Source: Bacteriovoracaceae bacterium (lineage in GTDB: Bacteria > Bdellovibrionota > Bacteriovoracia > Bacteriovoracales > Bacteriovoracaceae). From it: 32,641 nucleotides of DNA. Where the stretch lies: the NCBI GenBank assembly GCA_947446575.1, contig CANFHC010000034.1, forward strand, positions 1 to 32,641, written 5' to 3'. Both the position numbers and the translations under genes were made by a program. The notes beneath the pieces are model-generated. The model made no database searches. It worked only from the letters and a program-made list of their open reading frames with translations, and was not told the origin of the DNA. Within the stretch, counting starts at the first letter, position 1, and each line of letters begins with the position of its first letter. Shown piece by piece: positions 16,919-24,706 of the stretch.

Positions 16919-19144
16919 ATGATGCGTGACCTTATTCAATTTGGAATGTTTATCATTTGTTTGATTTCCATTCTCTCAATGCAGTCTTGTCAAATTCCAG
17001 GATTTCGCCACCCTTCAACAGAGACAGAATTAATTGATTCACAAAAAGTGGAAGAAGGTTATGCACTAAATATTGAACTTAATTATCTAAAGGTAGATGA
17101 AAAAAAACAAAAAGATAAAATGCGTGGAAATTCAAGAGAAAACCAAAATAATTTTGATCTTGATAAACTTCAGAGCATACAAGAAAAAATAAAAAATCTT
17201 GAGCAGAAGTTAATGTCTAAAAATAATAAGTCACTAGAGGAAGTAGATGGCTTAAAAGCAAATGTTCCTCAGTCTCAATGGATAGATTTTAAAAGAGACT
17301 GGCACAAACAAAAAGAAAAACTTGTCATTAGCGATCCTGCCAATTATTCATTAAATGAAGGTAAAATAGTACGCGAATTTAAAATGGATTTAAATAACAC
17401 AACTGAATATCAATTAGGAATTGTAAATAAAGCATTTGCACCAATTGAAAAAAAGAACAATGTCGAAGATGAAAGTACTAACGATGCTAGAAGATATTTT
17501 GAAGCATCAATTCAATGTGATGGAGATTTTAAAATTAAAAAATCTCTCTTTTCAAAATCAGTCTCAAAAAACAAAAAGATTAATTTTAATATTTATGAAC
17601 AGTCAGGTACTTCTCCTAAAATTGTTTTAACTCTTAATCAGAGAGTTGCAAATTGTGAAATACTCTTTAAGGATCCTGAACACTCAGAAAAAAAATATGG
17701 AGTACGTTTAGTTAGCAATGTAAAAGATGAATCTCATTTAAGCGAAGTCAGTAGTCGGTTTGAAGCATGTATCCTGCCAGACGCTTCTGGATTAAGGGGC
17801 CCGGAAAAATTATTTTTAACAGCGGCCTACGACTCAATGACTTGCGCTGATGAAATAAATGATATTCAAACTCTTGAAGTTCCTATTGATGGATTGAAAT
17901 CTAAAGCAGAGGCACTATTAGGTCAGCCACTCCCAGAGGGATTTGCTGAACAAATGAATCCCTACGCCACGCTGGATTTTTCGCAAGCTCCTAAATTAAA
18001 TACAGTGCTAATTTCATATCTTGTCTTTAGACATGATTTTTACGGAACCTTAATTGCTAGACTTGCGAAATGGCACGCAGATCATGGAGCTCAAGTTCGC
18101 CTTTTAATGTCTGATGTAATTGCTAACAAAAAAGACCGCATTATGCTTCATGGGCTTGTTGAGAGTTCAAACAATATTAAAGTTCAAGAATTCCGTTATG
18201 AATCTGACGGTGGAGGACTATGGGATCACTTAAGTGAATTTCATAGAACAATGCACGTAAAACTTTTAATCACGCTAGCTGATAATCCAAAAGATAATGT
18301 GGTATTCATTGGTGGTAGAAATATTCACGATGGTTTTGTTTTTATGAAAACTCCAGATCACTCAGCTTTCCCTGAGCTTATTCAATACGGTAGTCAAAAA
18401 GGAAGTGATGAAGGGTATGCGCCTTGGAGAGATTTTGAGATGAGAATCAGATCAAAACCTCTCGCTGAAAAAATAGCATCTCACTATATGACTTTATGGC
18501 AAAGAGATTCCCAAAGTTTATTTGTAAGAAGTATTAATCAAAACCTAGTATCACACACACCCGCTGATCCAAAGTATTTTGAGCGCGCTGAAAATTCAGC
18601 ACTAGTTCGCCATTTTCTTTCTATTCCATATAAAGATGATGATGCTTTAGAGAATTTTTATATTGATGTTTTTGACAGCGCCGAAAAAAGCATTCGACTA
18701 TCTTCTCCTTATTTTCGTCCCACTAAAAAATTGGGAGAAGCAATGGAGAGAGCAGTGGCTCGCGGTGTAGATGTGAGTTTAATAACTCGAATCGATTTAA
18801 GTGGAGATACGGCGGCGATTATTCTAAGTGAAGTAAACAAAGCGGGGATTAATCGATTCTTAAAAAAAATAAAAGTTTTTGAATACACAGAGCCAGGAGT
18901 TATCTTGCATTCAAAAATTATTTTGGTTGATGGAAAACTCTCTTTTATTGGTTCTGTTAATTTAAACAAGCGCAGCTTTATTCATGATATGGAAAGTGGA
19001 GTGATGATTTACAATCCCGCTTATAATAAAAAAATGAATCTTATTATGGATGGTTATAAAAACCAAACTCGAGAGGTTACTGAAAAGCAAAAAATTGCTC
19101 TATGGAAAAAAGTTGTTATCGGAATTTTCGATGAAGAATTTTAA
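16919..19144 (+). CDS. Phospholipase D-like lipoprotein
   Basis: A 741-residue protein starting with a lipoprotein-type signal peptide (hydrophobic core IIICLISIL region and MQSC with a candidate lipidated cysteine at 24; the -3 Met is unusual). Residues 40-330 are unrecognised, including a charged coiled-coil-like part at about 60-105. The C-terminal 400 residues form a cardiolipin-synthase/PLD-like enzyme. The second HKD motif is canonical (H664-x-K666, D, then GSVNLNKRS); the first (H446-x-K448 ... GGRNIHDG) has a longer loop between the lysine and the aspartates. Likely acts on phospholipids or another phosphodiester in the envelope. An AGGAG ribosome-binding site sits five bases before the first of two tandem ATGs. 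Confidence 0.8.
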   Translation: MMRDLIQFGMFIICLISILSMQSCQIPGFRHPSTETELIDSQKVEEGYALNIELNYLKVDEKKQKDKMRGNSRENQNNFDLDKLQSIQEKIKNLEQKLMSKNNKSLEEVDGLKANVPQSQWIDFKRDWHKQKEKLVISDPANYSLNEGKIVREFKMDLNNTTEYQLGIVNKAFAPIEKKNNVEDESTNDARRYFEASIQCDGDFKIKKSLFSKSVSKNKKINFNIYEQSGTSPKIVLTLNQRVANCEILFKDPEHSEKKYGVRLVSNVKDESHLSEVSSRFEACILPDASGLRGPEKLFLTAAYDSMTCADEINDIQTLEVPIDGLKSKAEALLGQPLPEGFAEQMNPYATLDFSQAPKLNTVLISYLVFRHDFYGTLIARLAKWHADHGAQVRLLMSDVIANKKDRIMLHGLVESSNNIKVQEFRYESDGGGLWDHLSEFHRTMHVKLLITLADNPKDNVVFIGGRNIHDGFVFMKTPDHSAFPELIQYGSQKGSDEGYAPWRDFEMRIRSKPLAEKIASHYMTLWQRDSQSLFVRSINQNLVSHTPADPKYFERAENSALVRHFLSIPYKDDDALENFYIDVFDSAEKSIRLSSPYFRPTKKLGEAMERAVARGVDVSLITRIDLSGDTAAIILSEVNKAGINRFLKKIKVFEYTEPGVILHSKIILVDGKLSFIGSVNLNKRSFIHDMESGVMIYNPAYNKKMNLIMDGYKNQTREVTEKQKIALWKKVVIGIFDEEF

Positions 19145-19147
19145 AAA

Positions 19148-19651
19148 TTAATTAATTAACCGAAGGCCATCAATTTGATGGCCTTCGTGTTTTAAAAGCC
19201 CAACCTTCATATTCATTCCACCAGAATAACCAGTGAGTTTACCACTTGAACCAATCACGCGATGGCAGGGAATAATAATAGGAATAGGATTTTTTCCGTT
19301 TGCTCCGCCTACAGCCCTAGAAGCTTTTGGAGATTTTAAAAATTTTGCTTGTTCTCCATAACTCCAGACTTTACCGAAAGGGATTTTCATCAATGCCTTC
19401 CAGGCTTTTTGTTGAAAAGGAGTTCCAGCTGGGGCAAGTGGTATATCAAACTCAAATCTCTTACCTGCAAAATATTCATCAAGCTGCTTGACTGCAAGAT
19501 TGAGTATTTTATGTGAATTCGTCTTAGTTGCCTCTTTATAAAGATCATTGATGACATTATCTAAAGCAATCAATGCTTGATCGTTAGCTATTAAATAAAG
19601 GTCCCCAATAGGAGAAGATATTTTTTTTGAATAATTCAATTGGATATCCAA
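19148..19651 (-). CDS. ogt: Methylated-DNA--protein-cysteine methyltransferase
   Basis: Suicide DNA-repair protein that removes O6-alkyl groups from guanine. The 167-residue protein has the acceptor cysteine C129 in IIIPCHRVIG, the helix-turn-helix region TPFQQKAWKAL...PFGKVWSYGE and the Asn hinge VGGANGKNP. There is no in-frame ATG upstream of the conserved SPIG segment. The best start is TTG at 19651, which puts 16 bases of overlap with the protease gene upstream; TTG at 19639 is an alternative. Its last codons carry a strong bidirectional terminator. Confidence 0.92.
   Translation of the reverse strand: MDIQLNYSKKISSPIGDLYLIANDQALIALDNVINDLYKEATKTNSHKILNLAVKQLDEYFAGKRFEFDIPLAPAGTPFQQKAWKALMKIPFGKVWSYGEQAKFLKSPKASRAVGGANGKNPIPIIIPCHRVIGSSGKLTGYSGGMNMKVGLLKHEGHQIDGLRLIN
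19161..19187. terminator. Bidirectional intrinsic terminator inside the ogt 3' end
   Basis: A perfect 12-base inverted repeat (CGAAGGCCATCA and TGATGGCCTTCG) with a three-base loop. On the plus strand it is followed by TGTTTT and on the minus strand by GTTAATTAATTAATTTTT, so it can end transcription of both the PLD gene and ogt. It lies within the ogt coding sequence, encoding its last residues (KHEGHQIDGL). Confidence 0.8.
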
Positions 19652-20883
19652 ACATTATTTCTCACAGGGAATATTTTATGAATGGCATTGTAAGCATTAA
19701 CTCTTCCTTGCAAATTCACTGGATCACTAGTTTTCATAAGTCGTTCACGAATTTGAAAAGGAGTAAGAGTAGGCTCTTTTGAAATAAGTAAAGCTGCTAC
19801 TCCCGAAATTTGGGGAGCGGCCATTGATGTTCCACTTAAACTTTCGAAACTATCTTGTAGGAAAGTTGAAAAAATATTATTTCCAGGAGCAGAGATATGC
19901 ACACTTTTGGCCCCATAATTTGAGTAACTAGGAAGTCGATCATATTCATCAGAGGCTGCAACCGAAATGATGTTAGGAATTTGCAGGTTCGCTGGATAAA
20001 AAGGAGTTTTGTCGTTATCCATTCCATTGTTGCCAGCAGAAGTTACAAAAAGAATATTTTCCTTATTAGCTTCGCTGATAGCATCGGCTAAAGCTTGTGA
20101 GTAGGGATCTCCCCCCCAACTAGCATTGATAATTTTTGCTCCCATTTTTCGTGCGTATTCAATGGCAAGAATGGCATTTCTTGTATCGCCATAACCTTTA
20201 GAGTCTAGAAATTTTAAAGGTAATATTGAAACATTCCAGTTAATTCCAGCAATACCAAAATTATTATTGGCTTCAGCTCCGATGGTGCCAGCACAATGAG
20301 TTCCGTGCCCATCATCATCGTTAGCATTAGGAGTGTTGTTTATAAAATTCCATCCATGAACATCGTCGATATATCCATTGCCATCATCGTCGATACCATT
20401 GTCTGGAATTTCTCTGGTGTTTGTATAAAGGTTTTTTTTTAAATCTGGATGTTGGTAGTCGTATCCACTATCAATAATGGCCACGATAATTTTTTGATTT
20501 CCGATAATACCTTCGCGCCATAAATCGATAACGTGAATATCGGCATTTTTATTGTTTTGATTTTGAATATTCCAATTGTCTGAAAAATTAACATCGTTGA
20601 CGATCTTTCCACGAATTAAATCTGTCGAATGATAAATATAATTAGGTTCAATGTAATCAATGTCATTCTTTGAAGTTGAAAGAGCACTTTTAAATGAGAG
20701 CAAGGTCTTATTAGGTGAAGTTTTTGTAAAATAAAATGAACTGTTGCCAATTTGCGTTGAGCCACTTTGAAACAATATTTTATTGGGTTTAACTTTGACA
20801 ATAAATTCACCGGGCACTGCTGTTACATCGGCAAGAGTGGCTGAGTCCCAAAAAAGGAGAGCGAATAATATGGCAATTTTCAT
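19636..20883 (-). CDS. Secreted subtilisin-like serine protease (S8)
   Basis: A 415-residue exported protease. Residues 1-18 are a signal peptide; 19-85 look like a short propeptide ending in DIDYIEPNYIYH. The catalytic domain has D138 (AIIDSG), H196 (DGHGTHCAG), oxyanion N285 (SAGNNG) and S353 (GTSMAAPQ). A calcium-site-like insert NGIDDDGNGYIDD lies between the Asp and His motifs, as in many secreted Gram-negative subtilases. No C-terminal secretion or adhesion domain is seen, so it may be periplasmic or released. The 3' end overlaps the ogt start by 16 bases. In a predator it could digest prey protein; that is inference. Confidence 0.92.
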   Translation of the reverse strand: MKIAILFALLFWDSATLADVTAVPGEFIVKVKPNKILFQSGSTQIGNSSFYFTKTSPNKTLLSFKSALSTSKNDIDYIEPNYIYHSTDLIRGKIVNDVNFSDNWNIQNQNNKNADIHVIDLWREGIIGNQKIIVAIIDSGYDYQHPDLKKNLYTNTREIPDNGIDDDGNGYIDDVHGWNFINNTPNANDDDGHGTHCAGTIGAEANNNFGIAGINWNVSILPLKFLDSKGYGDTRNAILAIEYARKMGAKIINASWGGDPYSQALADAISEANKENILFVTSAGNNGMDNDKTPFYPANLQIPNIISVAASDEYDRLPSYSNYGAKSVHISAPGNNIFSTFLQDSFESLSGTSMAAPQISGVAALLISKEPTLTPFQIRERLMKTSDPVNLQGRVNAYNAIHKIFPVRNNVWISN

Positions 20884-20917
20884 AGTGAAACAGAGTATCT
20901 AGTCAGTAAATTTCTGT

Positions 20918-21481
20918 CTAGTTTAAAAGGATACCAATAGCGAAAACTAAATACAGAATTGCTGCACCAATGTGCACCCATTTCATCGGAATAAATTTAG
21001 TCATTTTATCCCCAAAAAAAACGGCTAATCCATCAGTTAGCATCATTCCAATGGTCGTTCCGATGGTTACCAAAAAAAGATTATTGTATTTAGCGGCCAA
21101 TGTGACAGTTGCTATTTGGGTTTTATCGCCCATTTCGGCTAAAAAAAATGTAACGGCAGTTGTTAAAAAAGCTCCCCATTTCGGTGCTTTCTCAATGTCT
21201 TCTTCTTTGTCTGGAATTAAAATCCAAACGGCAAAAATAAGAAAAATAGCAGCTAGTATCCATTTTAAAATGAGAGCTGAAACAATTTGAGAAACCCAAA
21301 CTCCAACGGAAGCCGCCAACAGATGATTTAAAACGGTTGCTACAAAGATGCCGGCGAAGATGGCCCAAGGCTTTTTAAAGCGGGATGCCAAGACAAAAGC
21401 GAGCAGTTGAGTTTTATCGCCCATTTCTGTAAAAGATATAAGTACGAAAGAATTGAAAATTATTTTTAGCTGTATATACAT
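20918..21481 (-). CDS. TMEM165/GDT1 family cation transporter
   Basis: A 187-residue membrane protein of the UPF0016/GDT1 family, whose bacterial members export Mn2+ and eukaryotic members move Ca2+/Mn2+. Two copies of the signature ExGDKT are present, at EMGDKTQ 19-25 and EMGDKTQ 116-122, each in a three-helix half, with an acidic/basic loop between them (PDKEEDIEKAPK). Function as a Mn2+ exporter is inferred from the family. The upstream 106 bases show no yybP-ykoY-type Mn riboswitch that I can recognise, and no clear ribosome-binding site. Confidence 0.9.
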   Translation of the reverse strand: MYIQLKIIFNSFVLISFTEMGDKTQLLAFVLASRFKKPWAIFAGIFVATVLNHLLAASVGVWVSQIVSALILKWILAAIFLIFAVWILIPDKEEDIEKAPKWGAFLTTAVTFFLAEMGDKTQIATVTLAAKYNNLFLVTIGTTIGMMLTDGLAVFFGDKMTKFIPMKWVHIGAAILYLVFAIGILLN

Positions 21482-21587
21482 TTAAGAGAACTGTAGAAAA
21501 ATGTTATCAATTCGTCAATGAAATGCTTTAAAACAGAGGCTGCAGATTTGCAATCTCAAAAAAAATTGCTAATTGCCGAGAAAATAA

Positions 21588-22712
21588 TTACAAATCAAAA
21601 AAAGTTAATATCAAATTTTTTTTTGCCATTGTATCTTCATACCCTAGTTCAGTAACTTGCATAGTATAAGATGAATCAAAAGCTAAATAACTAAGTAGAT
21701 CTAGACCAGATTTTCCCGAGACACCAATACCTCTTAGGAAATAGCGCAACATTATAGGTAATTCACTATTTAATTTTTCCGTCATAGCACCTAAATCCCT
21801 TGAAGGCTTTAGTGCTAGGATTGGTACATATTTCCAAGGGGATTTTGGTCCCATCATTTCGACAATTGTATTTGTTTTTTCTAATCGTTCAACATCAGCT
21901 TCTAATGAATCTAGAAAAATTGCATTCATCATGACACCTCCAATTTGAGATATTTGTGGCGGAGGATTTTTTTTAAGTGCTAATGTCCTCATGGTCTCTA
22001 CTTCATGATGGTGACGAATTCCAATAGTTAATATTTTTTCTGCCCCCATGTTGATGGCCGGAGAAAGAGGAGTGATTTGTCTAATGCATCCGTCGCCATA
22101 ATAACTTTCACCAATTTTTGCAGACGGAAAAAAGAGAGGAATTGCTGATGAAGCCATTACGTGTTCAATGGTCAATTCTGTTCTGATTGAAAAACGATCT
22201 GTTTTAGACCAGTCTGCAATGGTATTATAGCCATCATAAAAAACGACACTCGAACCTGAATAATAATTAGTAGTAGAAAGACAAAATGCTGATAGATGTT
22301 TGTCGTTAAAATGTTGCCGAATTTTTGAGATTTCAACTTCTCGCTTTAATAATTTTCTTAACGGATCAGTATTTAAAATGCCACTGACGGTTGAATCTTC
22401 ATCATTACTTCTAAAGATAGTTCCTTTTACCCAACGAGTGCCGATTTTGCCCATAGTATACTGGCTAATATCATAAACATCATCAGGGGTAAGTCGTTTC
22501 CAAAGATCCATCAAATATTGGGTAGAGCTACCCCAATCTTCAGCGTTGCTCGCGAGATAGGAGGCATTTATTGCTCCAGCAGAATTGCCAGTAATTATAT
22601 TAAAAAGATTTTGGTCCTTTTTTATTATTTCATAAATTGCTCGAAGGACCCCGACTTGATAACTGGCCCTGGCACCTCCACCACAAAGAACTAAAGCAAT
22701 GTTTTTTTTCAT
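21588..22712 (-). CDS. Patatin-like phospholipase
   Basis: A 374-residue lipid acyl hydrolase of the patatin family. The oxyanion-hole loop is LCGGGARASYQVGVL (9-23), the nucleophile is S44 in GNSAG, and the dyad aspartate is D207 in YYGDGCI, where the usual DGA/DGG is DGC. The start is uncertain: the frame opens at TTG 22730, inside the receiver gene, but ATG at 22712 lies eight bases after that stop and directly precedes the conserved segment. It is the last gene of a kinase-receiver-patatin operon, so its activity may be tied to that signalling pair. No signal peptide, so cytoplasmic or exported by another route. Confidence 0.88.
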   Translation of the reverse strand: MKKNIALVLCGGGARASYQVGVLRAIYEIIKKDQNLFNIITGNSAGAINASYLASNAEDWGSSTQYLMDLWKRLTPDDVYDISQYTMGKIGTRWVKGTIFRSNDEDSTVSGILNTDPLRKLLKREVEISKIRQHFNDKHLSAFCLSTTNYYSGSSVVFYDGYNTIADWSKTDRFSIRTELTIEHVMASSAIPLFFPSAKIGESYYGDGCIRQITPLSPAINMGAEKILTIGIRHHHEVETMRTLALKKNPPPQISQIGGVMMNAIFLDSLEADVERLEKTNTIVEMMGPKSPWKYVPILALKPSRDLGAMTEKLNSELPIMLRYFLRGIGVSGKSGLDLLSYLAFDSSYTMQVTELGYEDTMAKKNLILTFFDL

Positions 22713-22720
22713 AAAAAGAA

Positions 22721-23101
22721 TTAGCCACAATGTTTTGAAACAGCTGTTAGTAATGCATCGAGATCAATTGGCTTTTGAATATAACCTTCAGTTTTAGGAG
22801 TTCCTTTTTTGTCACCGAAAGCACTAACAACAACAACGGGAATAGTAGAGAGCATTATGTCTTTGCTAATTTCTTCAACAAACTCCCAACCATTCATGAC
22901 AGGCATCATAAGATCCAAAAGTATCATACATGGTGTAGGTATTTTTCCTAGTTGCTCAAGACCTTCTTTTCCATTGTCGGCAGTGAAGACACTATAGCCT
23001 TCAATTTCAAGTGCTGCCTTGAGAGAGTCTTGAATCTCTTTATTGTCTTCTAAGACCAGAATGCTTTTGTAATTTGAAGTTTCAACTTTCTTTTCTTCCA
23101 T
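22721..23101 (-). CDS. CheY-like single-domain response regulator
   Basis: A 126-residue receiver with no output domain. All the phosphorylation residues are present: acidic pair E18-D19, phospho-acceptor D63 in LLDLMMP, serine in VVSAF and K110 in IQKPID. It lies 18 bases after the kinase-like gene and eight bases before the patatin start on the same strand. It is a close paralog of the receiver at 30.6 kb (shared LEGYxVFTAxNG and LLDLxMPVMNG stretches). It probably acts by protein-protein contact; the patatin and the other kinases of this region are candidate partners. Confidence 0.9.
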   Translation of the reverse strand: MEEKKVETSNYKSILVLEDNKEIQDSLKAALEIEGYSVFTADNGKEGLEQLGKIPTPCMILLDLMMPVMNGWEFVEEISKDIMLSTIPVVVVSAFGDKKGTPKTEGYIQKPIDLDALLTAVSKHCG

Positions 23102-23119
23102 ACTAACACCGGCCTTTGA

Positions 23120-24550
23120 TTATGGTCTTTTTTGCTTTGTTTCGGGAAATTCTATTACAAATTTTACATGAGGACTTGAGTGGGCAAAATATATTGTCCC
23201 AAAGTTTTCTTCAACAATTCCCTTTAAAATATGTATATTAGCTTCGCTTTTTTTCTCACCGCTATCAGAAATGTCGATAACAACTAATTCTTTTTGTAAG
23301 GATGCAGTAAGTTTTACCCATGAATCTCTTTGTCCATGAACCGAATTATAAGAATTATTTAAAAGTGAAAGTAAAACGTGGGCCAATTGATTTTCTCTGC
23401 CATGAATATAGAGGTTTTCCTCTAATGCAATATCAAGTTTTACTCCATGAATACGGAAACGTTCTTTGCATAAGCTTACAACGTTATCAATTAAGTGTTT
23501 TAGAGGAACGTCGGCAATTTCTTCGTCCTCAGTATTTCGAGCAAAGAGACTTAAGTCTTTTGTCATTTTTCCCAGCCTCTGTACTGATTCTTCAATGCAT
23601 TGAATTTTATTTTTAAGATCTAGCGGGTTAATATTATCGTTTTCAATTTGTTTGTTTAAAAAAGCTACGTGGCTTCCAATAATTGATAATTGCCCGTTGA
23701 CCATATAAGCGAGACCACTGGTGATTTCACCCAGAGAGTAAAATTTAGAAGAATGAATGATGTCTAATTCTTCAGCACGATAATCTGTAATGTCACGGGC
23801 TGTGAAATAAACGAGATTTGTCTCTTTGTCTTTTACAACAACCCAGTCAAAGACTCTATAATCTTTATTTTTTGTTTGATAGCGATTTATAAAATGAATA
23901 GATTTTTGATCCGAAACTTTTTGTAACTCAATACTAGTTGATTCGACATCTTCTGGATGGACTAAATTTATAAATTTCTGAGAAACAATTTCTTGCATTT
24001 GATGACCAAGTACTTCGGTAAAACGGGGATTAATCCTTTTAAAATACCCTTCGCTATTAGCGATAATCATGAGGTCTTGTGAAATATTAAAAAGAAGTTG
24101 AACTTGTTTTAAATCGTTTAATACTCTTTTCATCTCAGTTATATCTGTGAACGTACAAATAACCTGATAAGGAGTTCCCGTTCTGTTATTGACTATAGGA
24201 ACTGCATTCAAAGAGATCCATCTTACTTCGCCATCATATCTGAAAACCCTCATTACTAAATTGCGTTGGATTTCCCCCGTTTTAAGACAATTCATTCCGA
24301 GATGATCTTTGCCGGGGAAAATTTTATCCCATTCGCTTTCACTCATCACGGCACTTGGGTCTGCTTCATTCGAATCTTTATCTTCAGATTCGTTGAGTTG
24401 ATCTTGGGCCATTCCTAAGATTTCAAGAGCCGCTTGATTGAATTGAATAATTCTTCCAGTTTGATCTTGAACGATCATTCCTTCAACCATACTCTGAAGA
24501 AGTGCATTTAAATTATCACTTGCTGCAAGCTCTTCACTGGTATTTGCCAC
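23120..24550 (-). CDS. PAS-domain histidine kinase-like protein, probable pseudokinase
   Basis: A 476-residue soluble sensor protein with two PAS domains (about 12-140 and 145-260) followed by a kinase-like region. At the dimerisation helix the usual histidine-Glu pair after GxA is replaced by Tyr-Met (SLGEITSGLAYMVNGQL, Tyr at about 282). The N-box LLSLLNNSYNSV is kept and a DSGEKK stands where DxGxG is expected, but the glycine-rich GLGL lid is missing (HILKGIVEENFGTI follows directly). It may therefore bind without phosphorylating. I chose GTG at 24550 because GAGGGG lies six bases before it; the frame also extends to TTG 24583. Confidence 0.75.
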   Translation of the reverse strand: MANTSEELAASDNLNALLQSMVEGMIVQDQTGRIIQFNQAALEILGMAQDQLNESEDKDSNEADPSAVMSESEWDKIFPGKDHLGMNCLKTGEIQRNLVMRVFRYDGEVRWISLNAVPIVNNRTGTPYQVICTFTDITEMKRVLNDLKQVQLLFNISQDLMIIANSEGYFKRINPRFTEVLGHQMQEIVSQKFINLVHPEDVESTSIELQKVSDQKSIHFINRYQTKNKDYRVFDWVVVKDKETNLVYFTARDITDYRAEELDIIHSSKFYSLGEITSGLAYMVNGQLSIIGSHVAFLNKQIENDNINPLDLKNKIQCIEESVQRLGKMTKDLSLFARNTEDEEIADVPLKHLIDNVVSLCKERFRIHGVKLDIALEENLYIHGRENQLAHVLLSLLNNSYNSVHGQRDSWVKLTASLQKELVVIDISDSGEKKSEANIHILKGIVEENFGTIYFAHSSPHVKFVIEFPETKQKRP

Positions 24551-24584
24551 CTGTTTCCCCTCGAACACTTGATTTATTCTCAAC

Positions 24585-24598
24585 GATCTCTAAAGATC
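24585..24598. promoter_or_regulatory. Small inverted repeat GATCT-N4-AGATC upstream of the pseudokinase
   Basis: A perfect 5-4-5 inverted repeat in the divergent region between the two kinase genes, just upstream of the GTG/TTG starts. It could be an operator half-site pair; it is short enough to be chance. Confidence 0.2.
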
Positions 24599-24657
24599 AC
24601 TATTATTAGTCGACCATGCTGAAATCTCCATGAAAAATATAAAAAGATTATTGCCTC

Positions 24658-24663
24658 TATAAT
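24658..24663 (+). promoter_or_regulatory. Possible -10 box of the GAF kinase gene
   Basis: A perfect TATAAT 49 bases upstream of the ATG at 24707. The expected -35 position (about 24635-24640) holds only AT-rich sequence. Confidence 0.3.
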
Positions 24664-24706
24664 TTTTTCCAATGAATTTAATCAACTCGTCTTCCTTGAC
24701 TTAAGC

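Noticed and set aside
21482-21587. Mn riboswitch (yybP-ykoY type) upstream of the GDT1-type transporter
   Set aside because: The conserved loop sequences of that riboswitch are not visible and the leader is too short and AT-rich.
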